From the NCBI RefSeq assembly GCF_000308215.1, contig NZ_CAJE01000023.1, positions 1 through 64,000 on the forward strand: a stretch of DNA of 64,000 nt. The letters are read 5' to 3'. Position numbers and translations under genes: made by a program. Within the stretch, counting starts at the first letter, position 1. Every line of letters starts with the position of its first letter. The stretch comes from Methanomassiliicoccus luminyensis B10 (GTDB lineage: Archaea; Thermoplasmatota; Thermoplasmata; Methanomassiliicoccales; Methanomassiliicoccaceae). The notes under the pieces were generated by a model. That model saw only the letters and a program-made list of their open reading frames with translations, was not told where the DNA came from and ran no database searches. Below, piece by piece: positions 24,849 to 34,338 of this stretch.

Positions 24849-26264
24849 ATGAGGTCTAAGATACAGACGCTCAGCGATGAGCTGAACGAGAACTTCAAGG
24901 AGAGAGAGGACGAGATCGCAGGGTCCTTGCTGGCCATGATATCGGGGGAGCATGTGCTGTTCATCGGCCCCCCCGGCACGGCCAAGAGCCTGCTGGCTAG
25001 GGAGATGTGCAAGGCCATCGAGGAGGGGAACTTCTTCTACTATCTCCTCACCCGCTTCACCACTCCCGACGAGATCTTCGGGCCGCTGTCCCTCAGCTCC
25101 CTCCAGGAGGACGTGTTCAGCCGCAAGATCGAGGGATACCTCCCCACCGCCAACGTCTCCTTCCTGGACGAGATCTTCAAGGCCAATTCGTCCATCCTCA
25201 ACTCCCTGCTCACCATCCTCAACGAGAGAAAGTACCACAACGGCTCCGAGCTGGTGACCGTGCCGCTGTACTCCGTGTTCGGCGCGTCCAACGAGCTGCC
25301 GGAGGAGAACGAGAGCCTGGAGGCCCTGTACGACCGCTTCCTGTTCCGTTACTACGTCGGCTACGTCCAGGACGAGACCAACTTCCTGGACCTCATCCTG
25401 GGGCATGCCGAGAACTTCGCGCCCTCCACCAAGCTGAACATCGCCGAGCTGGACGTCCTGCAGGAGAGGGCGGAGGCGGTCCCGGTGGGCGAGGACGTGC
25501 TCGACGCCCTGGTGGGCCTTCGCAAAGAGTTCCGTTCCATGGGGGTGAGCGTTTCGGACCGCCGCTGGAAGAAGTTCGTGCGCGTCCTCCGCGTGGCCGC
25601 GGCCGCCCTGGACCGCGAGAACGTGGACAAGACCATGCTGCCGCTGCTGCAGCACATGACCTGGAACAAGCCGGAGGAGAAGGCCACCATACGCAAGCTG
25701 CTCCTGGAAATGACGGTGTCCGGCGGGGTCGACCTGGAGAGGACCAAGAAGGACCTCCAGGACCTGCACGCCTCCGCGGCCCTGTCCAGGAACTACATCC
25801 TGCCGGAGAAGGTTACCTGCTACAGCTGCGAGCGCGAGTTCACCGACTGGAACTCGCTCAGGGAGCATGGGCATAACAGCCCCGATCACATCTATGTCCT
25901 CACCGGCAAGGAGGAGAAGTACCAGCTGACCAGGAACAGGACCACCCCTAAGATGTACCCGAACTTCCTGGACTACTTCGAGTCCAAGGGAAGGCCGGTG
26001 GTCCGGGCCCTGGACGAGGACAAGAAGGCCCTGTACCTCCAGGAGGTGGAGGACCTCGAGGACGACCTGGGGTTGCTTGAGACAGACCTGGAGAAGGAAA
26101 GGGCCGAGCTTCACAAGGCTCTCGTCGAGAACATCTGGCTGTCTCACCGGGACCGCGAGGATATAATGTCCATCTACGACGGCAAGGCGGCGGTCATGGG
26201 TGAGATGAGATCCCTTCTCGGGGACACCAGGGATATCGTCACCACCGAGGAGCGCGTGGAATAA
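24849..26264 (+). CDS. MoxR/RavA-type AAA+ ATPase
   Basis: 471 aa. Walker A GPPGTAKSLLAREM at ~residues 39-52, Walker B VSFLDEIFKA, sensor GASNELPEE and arginine-finger region LYDRFLFRYYVGYV all follow the MoxR/RavA pattern. The C-terminal half contains a possible single zinc-finger-like unit (CYSCEREF with later H-x-H). GAGAAGGGA precedes ATG 24849, so the longer upstream frame is not used. Paired with a VWA-domain gene 11 nt downstream, as is normal for MoxR AAA+ chaperones that remodel or metallate partner complexes. Confidence 0.88.
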   Translation: MRSKIQTLSDELNENFKEREDEIAGSLLAMISGEHVLFIGPPGTAKSLLAREMCKAIEEGNFFYYLLTRFTTPDEIFGPLSLSSLQEDVFSRKIEGYLPTANVSFLDEIFKANSSILNSLLTILNERKYHNGSELVTVPLYSVFGASNELPEENESLEALYDRFLFRYYVGYVQDETNFLDLILGHAENFAPSTKLNIAELDVLQERAEAVPVGEDVLDALVGLRKEFRSMGVSVSDRRWKKFVRVLRVAAAALDRENVDKTMLPLLQHMTWNKPEEKATIRKLLLEMTVSGGVDLERTKKDLQDLHASAALSRNYILPEKVTCYSCEREFTDWNSLREHGHNSPDHIYVLTGKEEKYQLTRNRTTPKMYPNFLDYFESKGRPVVRALDEDKKALYLQEVEDLEDDLGLLETDLEKERAELHKALVENIWLSHRDREDIMSIYDGKAAVMGEMRSLLGDTRDIVTTEERVE

Positions 26265-26275
26265 GAGAGGCGGGC

Positions 26276-27733
26276 ATGGTCGCGTCGGCGATGGTGCGCT
26301 GGAAGAAAGCCTATAACGATGACGCGGTGCGCCTGGTGGTGGGGAGGCCGCGAAGGATCCCCCGCCGCAAGCGTGAGGAGATGGCATCCATCCTGGCCCA
26401 GGAGCTGTTCGGTTCCCGCAAGGTGGTGGACGCACGCCGGCACGCCGCCAGGTACGGGGCTTTCCACGTTGTCCTGAGGCTGCTCAAGGAGACCCCGGCG
26501 TGGAGCGAGATGAGGGGGATGGCGGCCAAGAGCGACATCATCGCCGCCATGGCCCTGAGGGGCGTGGTGTCCATGGTGCTGGACATCATGGACCGGACCG
26601 TCCTCCTTCCTTCCGATACCGAGGAGGAGCGGGCCATGGGCGGACTGATCGCGCTGACGGTCCACGCCTGGCAGCGCCAGACCGCCATAGGGAGGGACGA
26701 CGTCCTCCGCGCGGTGGAGGAGCTGGAGGCCATCGACGCCAGAGGGGAGGCGAGGGGCGCGCTGAGGGACCTGATGGGGGACGCGCTCCGGGAGGGCATG
26801 GAGGAGCTGCGCAGCTACCTGAGCATGCTCTCTATGATGGAACAGCTGCTCCCCCCCGGAGAGGACGAGATCTCGGTGGAGGAGGTATTCGTGGCCTACC
26901 TCCGGGACGTGGACAGGATGGCCCAGCTGCTCCAGATGAGCAGCCAGCTTCAGAGGATCATTGACCTGATGGGGCAGCTGGACGTGGAGTTCGGGGCCAA
27001 GAGGGAGAAGGCCCAGAGCTTCTCTACTCAAGAGGCGTATGCGCTGGGCCGCTCCAAGGACGTCCAGCACGTGCTTCCCGTGGAGCTGCTGAAGCTCAAG
27101 GTGCCCATCCTGCAGACCCTGTTCTTCTCCCAGATGCTGGAGGGCGAGCTTCTTACCTACGAGCTGAAGGGGCTGAACTGGTCCGCCGCCCCCGAGAGGC
27201 GCAGGAAGGGGCCGGTGGTGGCCCTCATCGACGCGTCCGGCTCCATGGTGGGGGAGCCGGAGCTCCTCGCCAAGTCGCTCATCCTCATGCTGGCCAGGCG
27301 CATGGCCCGGGAGAAGCGCGAGATCAAAGTGATCCTCTTCGCCGCCAACGACTGGAAGTTCGAGCTGAACCTCTCGGACAAGAAGAAGATGGCCCAGAAC
27401 CTCCTGGACATCGTGTGCCGGCAGTTCGAGGGCGGGACCGACTTCAACTCCGCCCTGCGGGTGGGGCTGGAGACCGTGAGGGAAAAGGAGTGGAGGGGCG
27501 CCGACATACTGTTCTTCACCGACGGCATGTCCCAGGTGTCGGACCAGGACCTGGTGGGCGAGTGGCTGAGCTTCAAGAAGCGCACCCAGTCCAGGATATA
27601 CACGCTCATCGTCGGCTCGGACCAGGCCGGGGGGCTGGAGAAGGTCTCCGACCACACCTGGGTGCTGTCGGCGGGGACCTGGGACGTGGAGGGCAGCCCG
27701 TCCAACATCATCAAGCTCATCGCCGACGGCTGA
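26276..27733 (+). CDS. VWA-domain protein partnered with MoxR ATPase (ViaA-like)
   Basis: 485 aa. The C-terminal von Willebrand A domain carries the MIDAS motif DASGS (VALIDASGSMVGEPELLAKS), FEGGTDFNSAL with the second metal residue, and the third loop FFTDGMSQ. The N-terminal ~300 residues are helical. MoxR-VWA pairs act as metal- or complex-assembly chaperones; in a methanogen window with Ech and corrinoid enzymes the client is unknown. Confidence 0.86.
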   Translation: MVASAMVRWKKAYNDDAVRLVVGRPRRIPRRKREEMASILAQELFGSRKVVDARRHAARYGAFHVVLRLLKETPAWSEMRGMAAKSDIIAAMALRGVVSMVLDIMDRTVLLPSDTEEERAMGGLIALTVHAWQRQTAIGRDDVLRAVEELEAIDARGEARGALRDLMGDALREGMEELRSYLSMLSMMEQLLPPGEDEISVEEVFVAYLRDVDRMAQLLQMSSQLQRIIDLMGQLDVEFGAKREKAQSFSTQEAYALGRSKDVQHVLPVELLKLKVPILQTLFFSQMLEGELLTYELKGLNWSAAPERRRKGPVVALIDASGSMVGEPELLAKSLILMLARRMAREKREIKVILFAANDWKFELNLSDKKKMAQNLLDIVCRQFEGGTDFNSALRVGLETVREKEWRGADILFFTDGMSQVSDQDLVGEWLSFKKRTQSRIYTLIVGSDQAGGLEKVSDHTWVLSAGTWDVEGSPSNIIKLIADG

Positions 27734-27814
27734 GCGCCGGGACCGTTGTGGGCGCCGCTCGGGGCCGCGGGGAAAGCGGCAGCTTCAAATAAAAACGGGC
27801 CTCATTGAACGGGT

Positions 27815-29158
27815 ATGGGAGCGGAGACGACCTCGCCCTGGCTGGCCCAGCTCAGGCGGACCAGGCCGGTGACGGAGCTTCGGGAGAGCGACGCCGCCGA
27901 CGTTGCGATAATCGGGGGCGGGATCGCGGGGATCTCCACCGCGTACTTCGTCCTGGAGCGCACCGACCTCGACGTGGTGCTGCTGGAGAAGGACCTGGTG
28001 GCCGGAGGAGCTACGGGGCACAATGCCGGCCAGGTGGTGGCCGCCTTCGAGGTGCCGTACCCTGAGCTCGTGGAGAGGTACGGCGCCGCCCTGGTGGAGC
28101 AGGGACTTGCGGAGACGTTCGAGGGCTGGAAGCACCTCCGGGACATGCTGAAGTATATCGACGCGGAAGAGCTGCTCCAGGACGTCCAGGGCCATCTTGC
28201 CCTCTCGTCCCTGGAGGACCTGCAGGGGCGATTGGAGGAAGGCGCTCCCGCCGGCACAAGGGGCCAGGTCCTGATCGCGGACGATATCATCAAGGAGGTG
28301 CCCAGCATCCCCAAGGGCGTGCGCGCGGTGACCCGGGAGGGGTTGCTGGAAGCGTTGTGGTCGCGCGACCCCCGCTACATCGCCGCGATGGGAACGAGGG
28401 TGGGGACGATCAACAGCGCGGTGCTCGCCGAGAAGCTGGCCGAGCGCCTGGCAGAGCGCTACGGGAACCGCTTCCGCATCTACGAACGCTCCGCGGCGTC
28501 CTCGGTGCGCCTGGGGGACCGAGCGGCGGTGAAGGTCAATGGCCACGCGGTCCACGCCGGGAGCGTTGTCATGTGCACCAACGGGTATCCGGAACCTCGC
28601 TACGAGGCTTGTGCCTTCCCGGTGGGAAAGGGGGCGGTGCGCGGGGTGGAAGGGTACATGATCGGCAAGTACTCCTCCGCCGGCAGCCCCGGGGTCAAGG
28701 TGTTCTTCCCCGGCCCCTCCGGAAATGGACCGTACTACTACGTCACCAGGCGGAGGTTCGGGGACCGCTGGCTCACCTCGGCGGGAGGGCCCGACCTTCA
28801 GCTGCGCCCGGGGGAGGGGCCCGAGGACGAGAGCCTTCGGGACGAGGAGTTCTACGGCCTCATCGAGGGGTTCATGGCCCGCACCGTTCAAGGGTACGAG
28901 GGGCCCCGGGACGTCCAGTGGAAGGGGCTGATGGGGTATACGTCCCCCAACGTGAGGCTGGTGGGACAGGACCCCGGGAACGGGGCGCTGTACTATAACC
29001 TGGGATGCAACGGGATCGGGATACTGACCTCTGTCGCCGGCGGCCTCAGGATTAGCAGGTTGCTGGAGGGCGAGGTGCTCCCTCCGTCCATGTTCGACCC
29101 GGCGCTGCTTATGTCGGGGAGGAAAGCATCATCATCATCTTCGTCTTCGGTGCGGTAG
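27815..29158 (+). CDS. FAD-dependent oxidoreductase (DAO family)
   Basis: 447 aa. The N-terminal Rossmann motif VAIIGGGIAGISTAY at ~30-44 and LLEKDLVAGGATGHNAGQV are hallmarks of DAO-type amine/amino-acid oxidoreductases. The C-terminal YNLGCNGIGILTSVAGG completes the FAD site. It might dehydrogenate a secondary or tertiary amine or amino acid, but the substrate is not predictable. It ends in TAG and overlaps the convergent small gene at 29135. The C-terminus includes a seven-serine run. Confidence 0.82.
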   Translation: MGAETTSPWLAQLRRTRPVTELRESDAADVAIIGGGIAGISTAYFVLERTDLDVVLLEKDLVAGGATGHNAGQVVAAFEVPYPELVERYGAALVEQGLAETFEGWKHLRDMLKYIDAEELLQDVQGHLALSSLEDLQGRLEEGAPAGTRGQVLIADDIIKEVPSIPKGVRAVTREGLLEALWSRDPRYIAAMGTRVGTINSAVLAEKLAERLAERYGNRFRIYERSAASSVRLGDRAAVKVNGHAVHAGSVVMCTNGYPEPRYEACAFPVGKGAVRGVEGYMIGKYSSAGSPGVKVFFPGPSGNGPYYYVTRRRFGDRWLTSAGGPDLQLRPGEGPEDESLRDEEFYGLIEGFMARTVQGYEGPRDVQWKGLMGYTSPNVRLVGQDPGNGALYYNLGCNGIGILTSVAGGLRISRLLEGEVLPPSMFDPALLMSGRKASSSSSSSVR

Positions 29159-29425
29159 CACGGGGCCGTCCTGGAACAGGACCACCAGGCCCACCGTCAT
29201 GAGCCCGAAGCTGCCTATGACCGCCACGGCCAGGCCGGTGTTGATGTTGTACTTCAGGAAGGGGTTCTCGGAAGCGTCCGCCGCCAGCGGCGAGAGCTTG
29301 CTGAGATCGATGTGCCGGTCCTCGCCCGCCAGTCCGCCGGGGCCGTAGTATACCATGGTCATCGCTATGACGGTCACGATCACCATCATACCGATGCATA
29401 TGGCGTTGAATCTCCTGGCGTTCAC
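29135..29425 (-). CDS. Small two-helix membrane protein, unknown
   Basis: 96 aa with two hydrophobic helices (CIGMMVIVTVIAMTMVYY and GLAVAVIGSFGLMTVGLVVL) separated by a ~35-residue loop, and an Arg-rich C-terminus. The start is GTG 29425, or an internal ATG. It overlaps the oxidoreductase gene by 24 bp tail-to-tail. No family recognised. Confidence 0.5.
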   Translation of the reverse strand: MNARRFNAICIGMMVIVTVIAMTMVYYGPGGLAGEDRHIDLSKLSPLAADASENPFLKYNINTGLAVAVIGSFGLMTVGLVVLFQDGPVLPHRRRR

Positions 29426-29529
29426 CTGCGGCGGGACGATTCTAAATTATAATAACGTCCTGCTATGACTCTCACAAAAGATAACATAACGTCACGATGA
29501 GGACGTGCCCTGCCCTTATGTCAACAGCG

Positions 29530-30009
29530 TCAGCGGGACCACGCCGCGCGGACCGCCGCGGACAGGGCGCCGGCCACCAGCAGGGAGGCTATCAGCACCG
29601 CGAGGTTCTGGAATCCCGTGAAGCCGTCGGCATAGTACAGCAGCCAGAGGACTAGGAACACCGCCCATCCCAGCCAGATGATCCGCCTTGCCCACCTTTC
29701 CCGCCGCTCCCCGGCGGGGCGGGACCACTCGCGGCCGGGGCCGTACATCATTCTCATGCGCATGCCGAACCCCGCCCAGACCGCACCCAGCGCGCCGAAC
29801 AGGACCACTAGGGAGATGAGCGCCATGGCCAGATTCTGATATATGTCCAGGTCCGAGGCGAAGAAGGACAGCCACAGGATGACGAAGGCCAGCCATGCGG
29901 CCAGCGTCAGTATGGTGGCGGGGACCCTCCACTCGAGCCCGCTGGTGGGCGGCCGGTCGTCCACCTCCCTCACCGGCACCTCGCTCCAGCGGTCCGGGGG
30001 TGCGTTCAT
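29530..30009 (-). CDS. Four-helix membrane protein with duplicated QNL motif
   Basis: 159 aa. Two similar halves each contain a Trp-rich helix followed by an aspartate and QNLA: WLAFVILWLSFFASDLDIYQ and later WAVFLVLWLLYYADGFTGFQ, each followed by NLA. A paralogue with the same internal repeat is at 37714-38157. It overlaps the upstream rhodanese gene as ATGA, with AAGGAG upstream, so the two are co-translated. Function unknown. Confidence 0.65.
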   Translation of the reverse strand: MNAPPDRWSEVPVREVDDRPPTSGLEWRVPATILTLAAWLAFVILWLSFFASDLDIYQNLAMALISLVVLFGALGAVWAGFGMRMRMMYGPGREWSRPAGERRERWARRIIWLGWAVFLVLWLLYYADGFTGFQNLAVLIASLLVAGALSAAVRAAWSR

Positions 30010-30326
30010 TTCATGAACTCCTTTTGCACGCCCCTCTTCCATCCCATGAACCCGCCCTCCAGGACCCGGACGTCCTTGAACCCCTGCTCCGAGAGGTCCT
30101 GGGCCACCTTCCTGCTCTCCCCGCCGGCCCGGCAGTACACGATCAGGGTCTTGTCTTTGTCTAGGTCCTTCACGTCCTCGTCCGGCTCATCGATGGGCAT
30201 GTTGATGGCGAGGGGCACGTGCTCCGCCTCGAAGTCCACTTTCTCCCGGACGTCCAGGATGGTGCACTTGTCCTCCTTGGCGGCCTCCTTCATCTGCTCC
30301 GTGCTGATGTTCCTGACAGGGCTCAT
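30006..30326 (-). CDS. Rhodanese-like sulfurtransferase
   Basis: 106 aa single rhodanese domain. The strand CTILDVREKVDFEAEHVPLA and the active-site loop IVYCRAGGES (catalytic Cys) are clear. ATG 30326 is chosen because the TATA box GTTATATC at ~30353-30359 is 26-28 nt upstream, which predicts a leaderless message. It may carry persulfide sulfur for cofactor or tRNA thiolation. Co-transcribed with the membrane protein gene that follows. Confidence 0.82.
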   Translation of the reverse strand: MSPVRNISTEQMKEAAKEDKCTILDVREKVDFEAEHVPLAINMPIDEPDEDVKDLDKDKTLIVYCRAGGESRKVAQDLSEQGFKDVRVLEGGFMGWKRGVQKEFMK

Positions 30327-30442
30327 ATGTTCGAAGTGCGGGCAGGTGATTGATATAACTTGTTCGCCGCGAAAGGTGTCGCATCGCTTTACCAAAGAAT
30401 GCCATAGTGCATTTTAAATTCATGATGGGGGATTCATATGCA

Positions 30443-30970
30443 ATGAGCCTTCACGCATCTTATGTCTTTTTGAAGGGCATGCACCGATTGAACTTCCCAG
30501 ACATTATGCGAGAGATTGGATATGCCCAGGATGACGGGACTGCCGTTAAGGCCGTGAACACGCTTGATGATGTGGATCATGGAGAGATCGCAATTTGGCA
30601 AATGAATGATTGGACTGTAATTTTCGATCCCGATATGTCCATATCTATGATGGATGAGGAGCTCAGGAAGCTTTCTGAGATCAGGGCGACAACGGTCTTT
30701 GTCATGGGATGTTCAGGCTCTGTCGGATCTTATTGGTTCTCCCTTTATGAGAATGGGATAACGAAACGCAAGTTCGCGGCATATGAGGGGGAAATCGAGG
30801 AGAACAAGGGCACCCAGTTGACCGTCGAAAGGGGAAAAGATAACGAATGGATGACTGACGAAGAAGGAATGATTGGGGTCACTGCAGCGGTGACGGGAAT
30901 AGATGCATACAGCATACCTGACTTTGTTAGAGAATCCAAGATGCTCGTTGGAAAATTCGTTGAGAAGTAA
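30443..30970 (+). CDS. Conserved-looking protein of unknown function
   Basis: 175 aa, acidic, soluble, slightly AT-richer than its neighbours. The protein has a mixed alpha/beta layout with WTVIFDPDMSISMMDEELRK and a GCSGSVGSYWFSLYENG loop. I do not recognise a family. A TATA box (TTTTAAAT, ~30412-30419) lies 27 nt upstream of ATG 30443, so a leaderless start here is better than the ATG codons at 30422 or 30425. Confidence 0.55.
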   Translation: MSLHASYVFLKGMHRLNFPDIMREIGYAQDDGTAVKAVNTLDDVDHGEIAIWQMNDWTVIFDPDMSISMMDEELRKLSEIRATTVFVMGCSGSVGSYWFSLYENGITKRKFAAYEGEIEENKGTQLTVERGKDNEWMTDEEGMIGVTAAVTGIDAYSIPDFVRESKMLVGKFVEK

Positions 30971-30994
30971 GGATCTCAGCGTCGAGCGGCCGTC

Positions 30995-31885
30995 TCAGCC
31001 CCAGATCTCCAGCTCCTTGTCCACCGCCCCGGCGGCGCGGAGGGCCTCCACCTCTGAGGGGTCGGATAATAGGAAGATGACCTGGCGCCCCTCAAAGAAG
31101 TTCAGCATGGCCCGAAGCGCGCGTCCCTTGAGCTCGGCGCCCATGCCATGAAAGGGATCGTCGAGGAAGATGGGGCAGTTGCCGTCCCGGTCATGGGCCT
31201 TGATGAATCCGAGGGAGTGGGCGAGCAGGGCCATCTGGACCTCCTGGGCCTCCACCTCCCCGCCAGGGTCGATCCCCACCTCCGGCCGCCCTATGGGGTC
31301 GTAGGCCACCAGGTCGATCATCGAGCTCGGGCAGGCCTCGAAGAACAGTGCGGTGGCCTGCGCCCCCGCTCTGAGCGGCAGGTCGGTGCAGCACCACTCG
31401 CCGCTGGCCATCACCGCCTTCTCGATCCTGCCGGAGCCGCCCATGAGGCCGGGTCCGCTGACTAGGTTGGAGTACGCGCAGGCGTTGGGGAACAGCTCCT
31501 CCTGGAGGTCGATGAACTCGTCCTCGTCGTTGGGCCTTCCTTGGGCCGCCTTGCCGTTCTGGTCGACCAGGGACCACCTGATGTTCTGTGCTTCCGCCCC
31601 GCCATCCGCGGGGCAGGAGGCGGACCTCTCCAGGCGAGCGCCCCCCTCGAACCCCAAAGCAACCATGACCTCGGCACCGCCCCGGCACATCTCCTGGGCA
31701 TTGGCGATCTCTGAAGTGTCAGCGGCCCCGCTCCCGAAGAGGCACCATGTTATCGCTTCCAGGACAGTGGTCTTCCCATTCCCCAGGGGCATCGATATGA
31801 CCGTCACGTCGTCCCCGAGCTCCAGCTCGACCTCGCCCTGATATCTTCGGTAGTTGCGCATGGTGATGGAACGAAGGACGGCCAT
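30995..31885 (-). CDS. Compact RecF/Rad50-like ABC ATPase
   Basis: 296 aa. It begins like an SMC/Rad50/RecF head: LRSITMRNYRRYQGEVELEL, then P-loop PLGNGKTTVLEAITWCLFG. Walker B is FLDDPFHGMGAELKGRALRA with LLSDP after it. There is no coiled-coil arm between the two halves, so the protein is a minimal ATPase head, shorter than Rad50 or DndD. It sits upstream of small unknown genes with no nuclease partner. DNA repair or a sensing role is possible. Confidence 0.65.
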   Translation of the reverse strand: MAVLRSITMRNYRRYQGEVELELGDDVTVISMPLGNGKTTVLEAITWCLFGSGAADTSEIANAQEMCRGGAEVMVALGFEGGARLERSASCPADGGAEAQNIRWSLVDQNGKAAQGRPNDEDEFIDLQEELFPNACAYSNLVSGPGLMGGSGRIEKAVMASGEWCCTDLPLRAGAQATALFFEACPSSMIDLVAYDPIGRPEVGIDPGGEVEAQEVQMALLAHSLGFIKAHDRDGNCPIFLDDPFHGMGAELKGRALRAMLNFFEGRQVIFLLSDPSEVEALRAAGAVDKELEIWG

Positions 31886-31909
31886 GAGGGAGCCTATGCG
31901 CCCTCGCCT

Positions 31910-32257
31910 TTAAATTCCTTCACCGAGCGTGCCGAGCAGCCTATCCAGCTCTGCCTGCACGTCGTCATCGTTCGAACGCTTGATCGCCACCACCCACTCG
32001 CCGTCGAAGTGCTGGAGCGTATACCCCATCTCTACCCAGCGGCATAGCCATCCGACCTTGGCCTCAAGCTCCAGGCGGTCTACCGGCGATCCCGTGGGCA
32101 GCAATATCAGCAACGCCTCGATGCAGAGCATGACCCTCCCTTGGCGATGAGCTGCGATGAGCCCGAGGCGGAGGCCGTCCCGCTCCAGGACAGGAACGAA
32201 CGCCTCCCCCTCAGCCCTTGCCTTCCTCTTCAACTCCTCCAGTCCAACAGGCAGCAT
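31910..32257 (-). CDS. Small uncharacterised protein
   Basis: 115 aa, mixed charge, soluble. A helical N-terminus (VGLEELKRKARAEGEAFVPV) is followed by a possible small beta sheet ending VVAIKRSND. No family recognised. It lies between a membrane-protein gene and the RecF/Rad50-like ATPase on the same strand with short gaps, so co-transcription is likely. Confidence 0.5.
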   Translation of the reverse strand: MLPVGLEELKRKARAEGEAFVPVLERDGLRLGLIAAHRQGRVMLCIEALLILLPTGSPVDRLELEAKVGWLCRWVEMGYTLQHFDGEWVVAIKRSNDDDVQAELDRLLGTLGEGI

Positions 32258-32264
32258 GGTGCGC

Positions 32265-32648
32265 CTAGTGCAGCAGGGGGATCAGGTACCCGAACCCCAG
32301 GGCGTAGACGAAGTTCAGCACCGTGTACAGCTGCCAGTTGGGGGCAAAGCCGCCACCGTATATCGGCAGGAACTCCATCGCCGTCAGCGCGACGGCCAGC
32401 CCGGCCGCCAGGACCAGGAAATGCTGCGGTCCCCAGTCCCATTGCTGGGACAGCGCGCCGTACGCGATCGCGGCGAACACGCCGAACACCACCGAGATCA
32501 GGGCCCACTTGCCCGCCCAGCCCGCCACATTGCCAGATACGTCAGTCAAGTGAGGCCCTATGGCCATCACCGCGACGGCGCTCACGGCGCCTACCGCCGC
32601 CCCAACAATAAGGCCGTCCTTCATTGTCTCAACGCTTATCAGATCCAT
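32265..32648 (-). CDS. Small four-helix membrane protein
   Basis: 127 aa with four predicted membrane helices and little loop sequence. N-terminal GLIVGAAVGAVSAVAVMAIG is glycine/alanine rich. It ends in TAG; an in-frame read-through would add 17 residues to the next TGA. It directly precedes the small uncharacterised gene. No family recognised. Confidence 0.5.
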   Translation of the reverse strand: MDLISVETMKDGLIVGAAVGAVSAVAVMAIGPHLTDVSGNVAGWAGKWALISVVFGVFAAIAYGALSQQWDWGPQHFLVLAAGLAVALTAMEFLPIYGGGFAPNWQLYTVLNFVYALGFGYLIPLLH

Positions 32649-32769
32649 GTCATCATGTCCCCGGGCCGTTCCCGGGCCCGTAGACGGCGAGGCCTTCGAC
32701 GGTTGATATCCGCGTGTTCAAGCGGTGCGGGAAATAACGGCAATGGAAGGCATCAAGATGTGCGACGCG

Positions 32770-33723
32770 TCAACGACTCTGTTGATAATCCTTCAGAACG
32801 CTTCCGCTGGCCGCCCTCTCGGCCACCAGCCTATCGACCCACGTATCGAATCGGTGCTCCGAGATGATGATGTCGGGGAACACCGAGTCCACACCCCCCT
32901 CGTCCCGGACGATGCCGGTGATCTCGTCGATGCCCTTTAGAGTAGGGGCCCAGACCACCAGGAAGATGAAGTCCGGGAGGTTGCTGAACGTGATAACCGA
33001 GATGATGCGGCCGTCGCTCTTTCCGGCCAGGTCGTTGATGACCTTGGACCGGTCCGCTCCCTGATTCATACGGATGTGCAGCTGCGCCACGATCTCCCCC
33101 GACGCCGAGGGATGCCAGTCGATGGTAGTGCTGATGGCCCCGATGTCAATGAGCCTGGAAAGCCTCCTGCGGGCAGTGGCGGCGGAGACGTGAAGCTCGG
33201 AGGCGATGTCCTCCACAGGCTGCCTGGAATCGTCCTTCAGGGTACGGACGATACGGTAGTCCAACGGGGTCAGCGAGGCCTCCCGGTCCGCTGCGGCGGT
33301 CCTGTCCGCCCCTACCCGGGTCATGGACATCAGTCCGATGGCCAGGTCGGTCAGCTTCGCCTCCCTTTTAACAAACCCCACGTAATCATCGAGATCGGAG
33401 TGATCTCGCAGCACCGCCCCGATGGATAGGCGGTTCCGCCCGGTGACCACTACAATGTAGGTGCGGTCGTCGAGGGAGAGGGCCTGCACGACCTGGTCCA
33501 TGCTCTTGGCCTCTGATGTCCCGAAGATGTACGCCACCGCCGCATTGAGGTAGCTGAACGAAAGAGAGGCGGTGAATCCCCTGATGACATCGTGCGCCTG
33601 AAGCACCTGGATGCGCCGGTGGACCGCCTGAATGCTGAGGCCCAGCCGGTCCGAGAGGTCCCGGTAGGAGATGCGGGAGTCGAGAATGAGCATGCCGCAC
33701 AGGCGGACGTCCACGTCGTCCAT
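32770..33723 (-). CDS. Lrp/AsnC-like regulator with two HTH modules
   Basis: 317 aa, roughly two Lrp-type units in tandem. First HTH: LILDSRISYRDLSDRLGLSI then QAVHRRIQVL. Second HTH at ~170-215: IVRTLKDDSRQPVEDIASEL then HVSAATARRRLSRLIDIGAI. Each is followed by a ligand-sensing-like region. The double arrangement is common in archaea. Divergent from the membrane protein gene at 33813, which it may control. Confidence 0.8.
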   Translation of the reverse strand: MDDVDVRLCGMLILDSRISYRDLSDRLGLSIQAVHRRIQVLQAHDVIRGFTASLSFSYLNAAVAYIFGTSEAKSMDQVVQALSLDDRTYIVVVTGRNRLSIGAVLRDHSDLDDYVGFVKREAKLTDLAIGLMSMTRVGADRTAAADREASLTPLDYRIVRTLKDDSRQPVEDIASELHVSAATARRRLSRLIDIGAISTTIDWHPSASGEIVAQLHIRMNQGADRSKVINDLAGKSDGRIISVITFSNLPDFIFLVVWAPTLKGIDEITGIVRDEGGVDSVFPDIIISEHRFDTWVDRLVAERAASGSVLKDYQQSR

Positions 33724-33812
33724 TGACCACGAGAACGCTGGCCCAACTCATAAGGATATGTGACCCAACCCTAATGTACGTCGGGCGACGTGGAAAAATC
33801 GAGGCAATGGAA

Positions 33813-34232
33813 ATGGTCCGCGACGAGTCACCGTCATCACCGTGGTATGATGTCCGGGGGAGGAAGGTCGTCGACAACATCAGCCGGCCGTTCGACGAAG
33901 GCTTCGGCACCGACGAGGAGGTCCCGAGGTCGTACCAGGCCCCCGACCCCTCCCCGCCGCCCTGGCGGCCATCCCGCCGGCCATGGGTGAAGAGCACCCC
34001 CCTGGCCGTCATACTGGCCATCCTGGTGCCCGGACTGGGCCACGTGTACCTGCGCAGGTTCGTCCAGGGCGCGGCCATATTCCTCATCGTGGCCGTCCTC
34101 CTGTTCTTCTTCTGGCTCATCGTCCCGGCCGTGATCGCGGCCTTTGTCTGGGCGTGGCAGGTCTACGACGCCTGGAGGACCTCCAAGGAATACAACCGCA
34201 GGGTCGTGGACACGGGGGGCCGGCCATGGTGA
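33813..34232 (+). CDS. TM2-like small membrane protein
   Basis: About 139 aa: a hydrophilic N-terminal ~70 residues followed by two hydrophobic segments (PLAVILAILVPGLGHVYLRR and AAIFLIVAVLLFFFWLIVPA). PGLGHVYLRRFVQGA is the glycine-turn motif of TM2/GYF-type small membrane proteins. Start chosen at ATG 33813 because GAGG is 8 nt upstream; ATG 33807 is possible. Role unknown. Confidence 0.6.
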   Translation: MVRDESPSSPWYDVRGRKVVDNISRPFDEGFGTDEEVPRSYQAPDPSPPPWRPSRRPWVKSTPLAVILAILVPGLGHVYLRRFVQGAAIFLIVAVLLFFFWLIVPAVIAAFVWAWQVYDAWRTSKEYNRRVVDTGGRPW

Positions 34233-34338
34233 CGGCAGGGAGAGCAGGACCCGAACAACAGCAGGCTATCGAGAGCCGTTGAGCTAGTTTATTATATGTC
34301 CCAATAATACTGGCACCTATAACGCCTGGAGAAATGCG

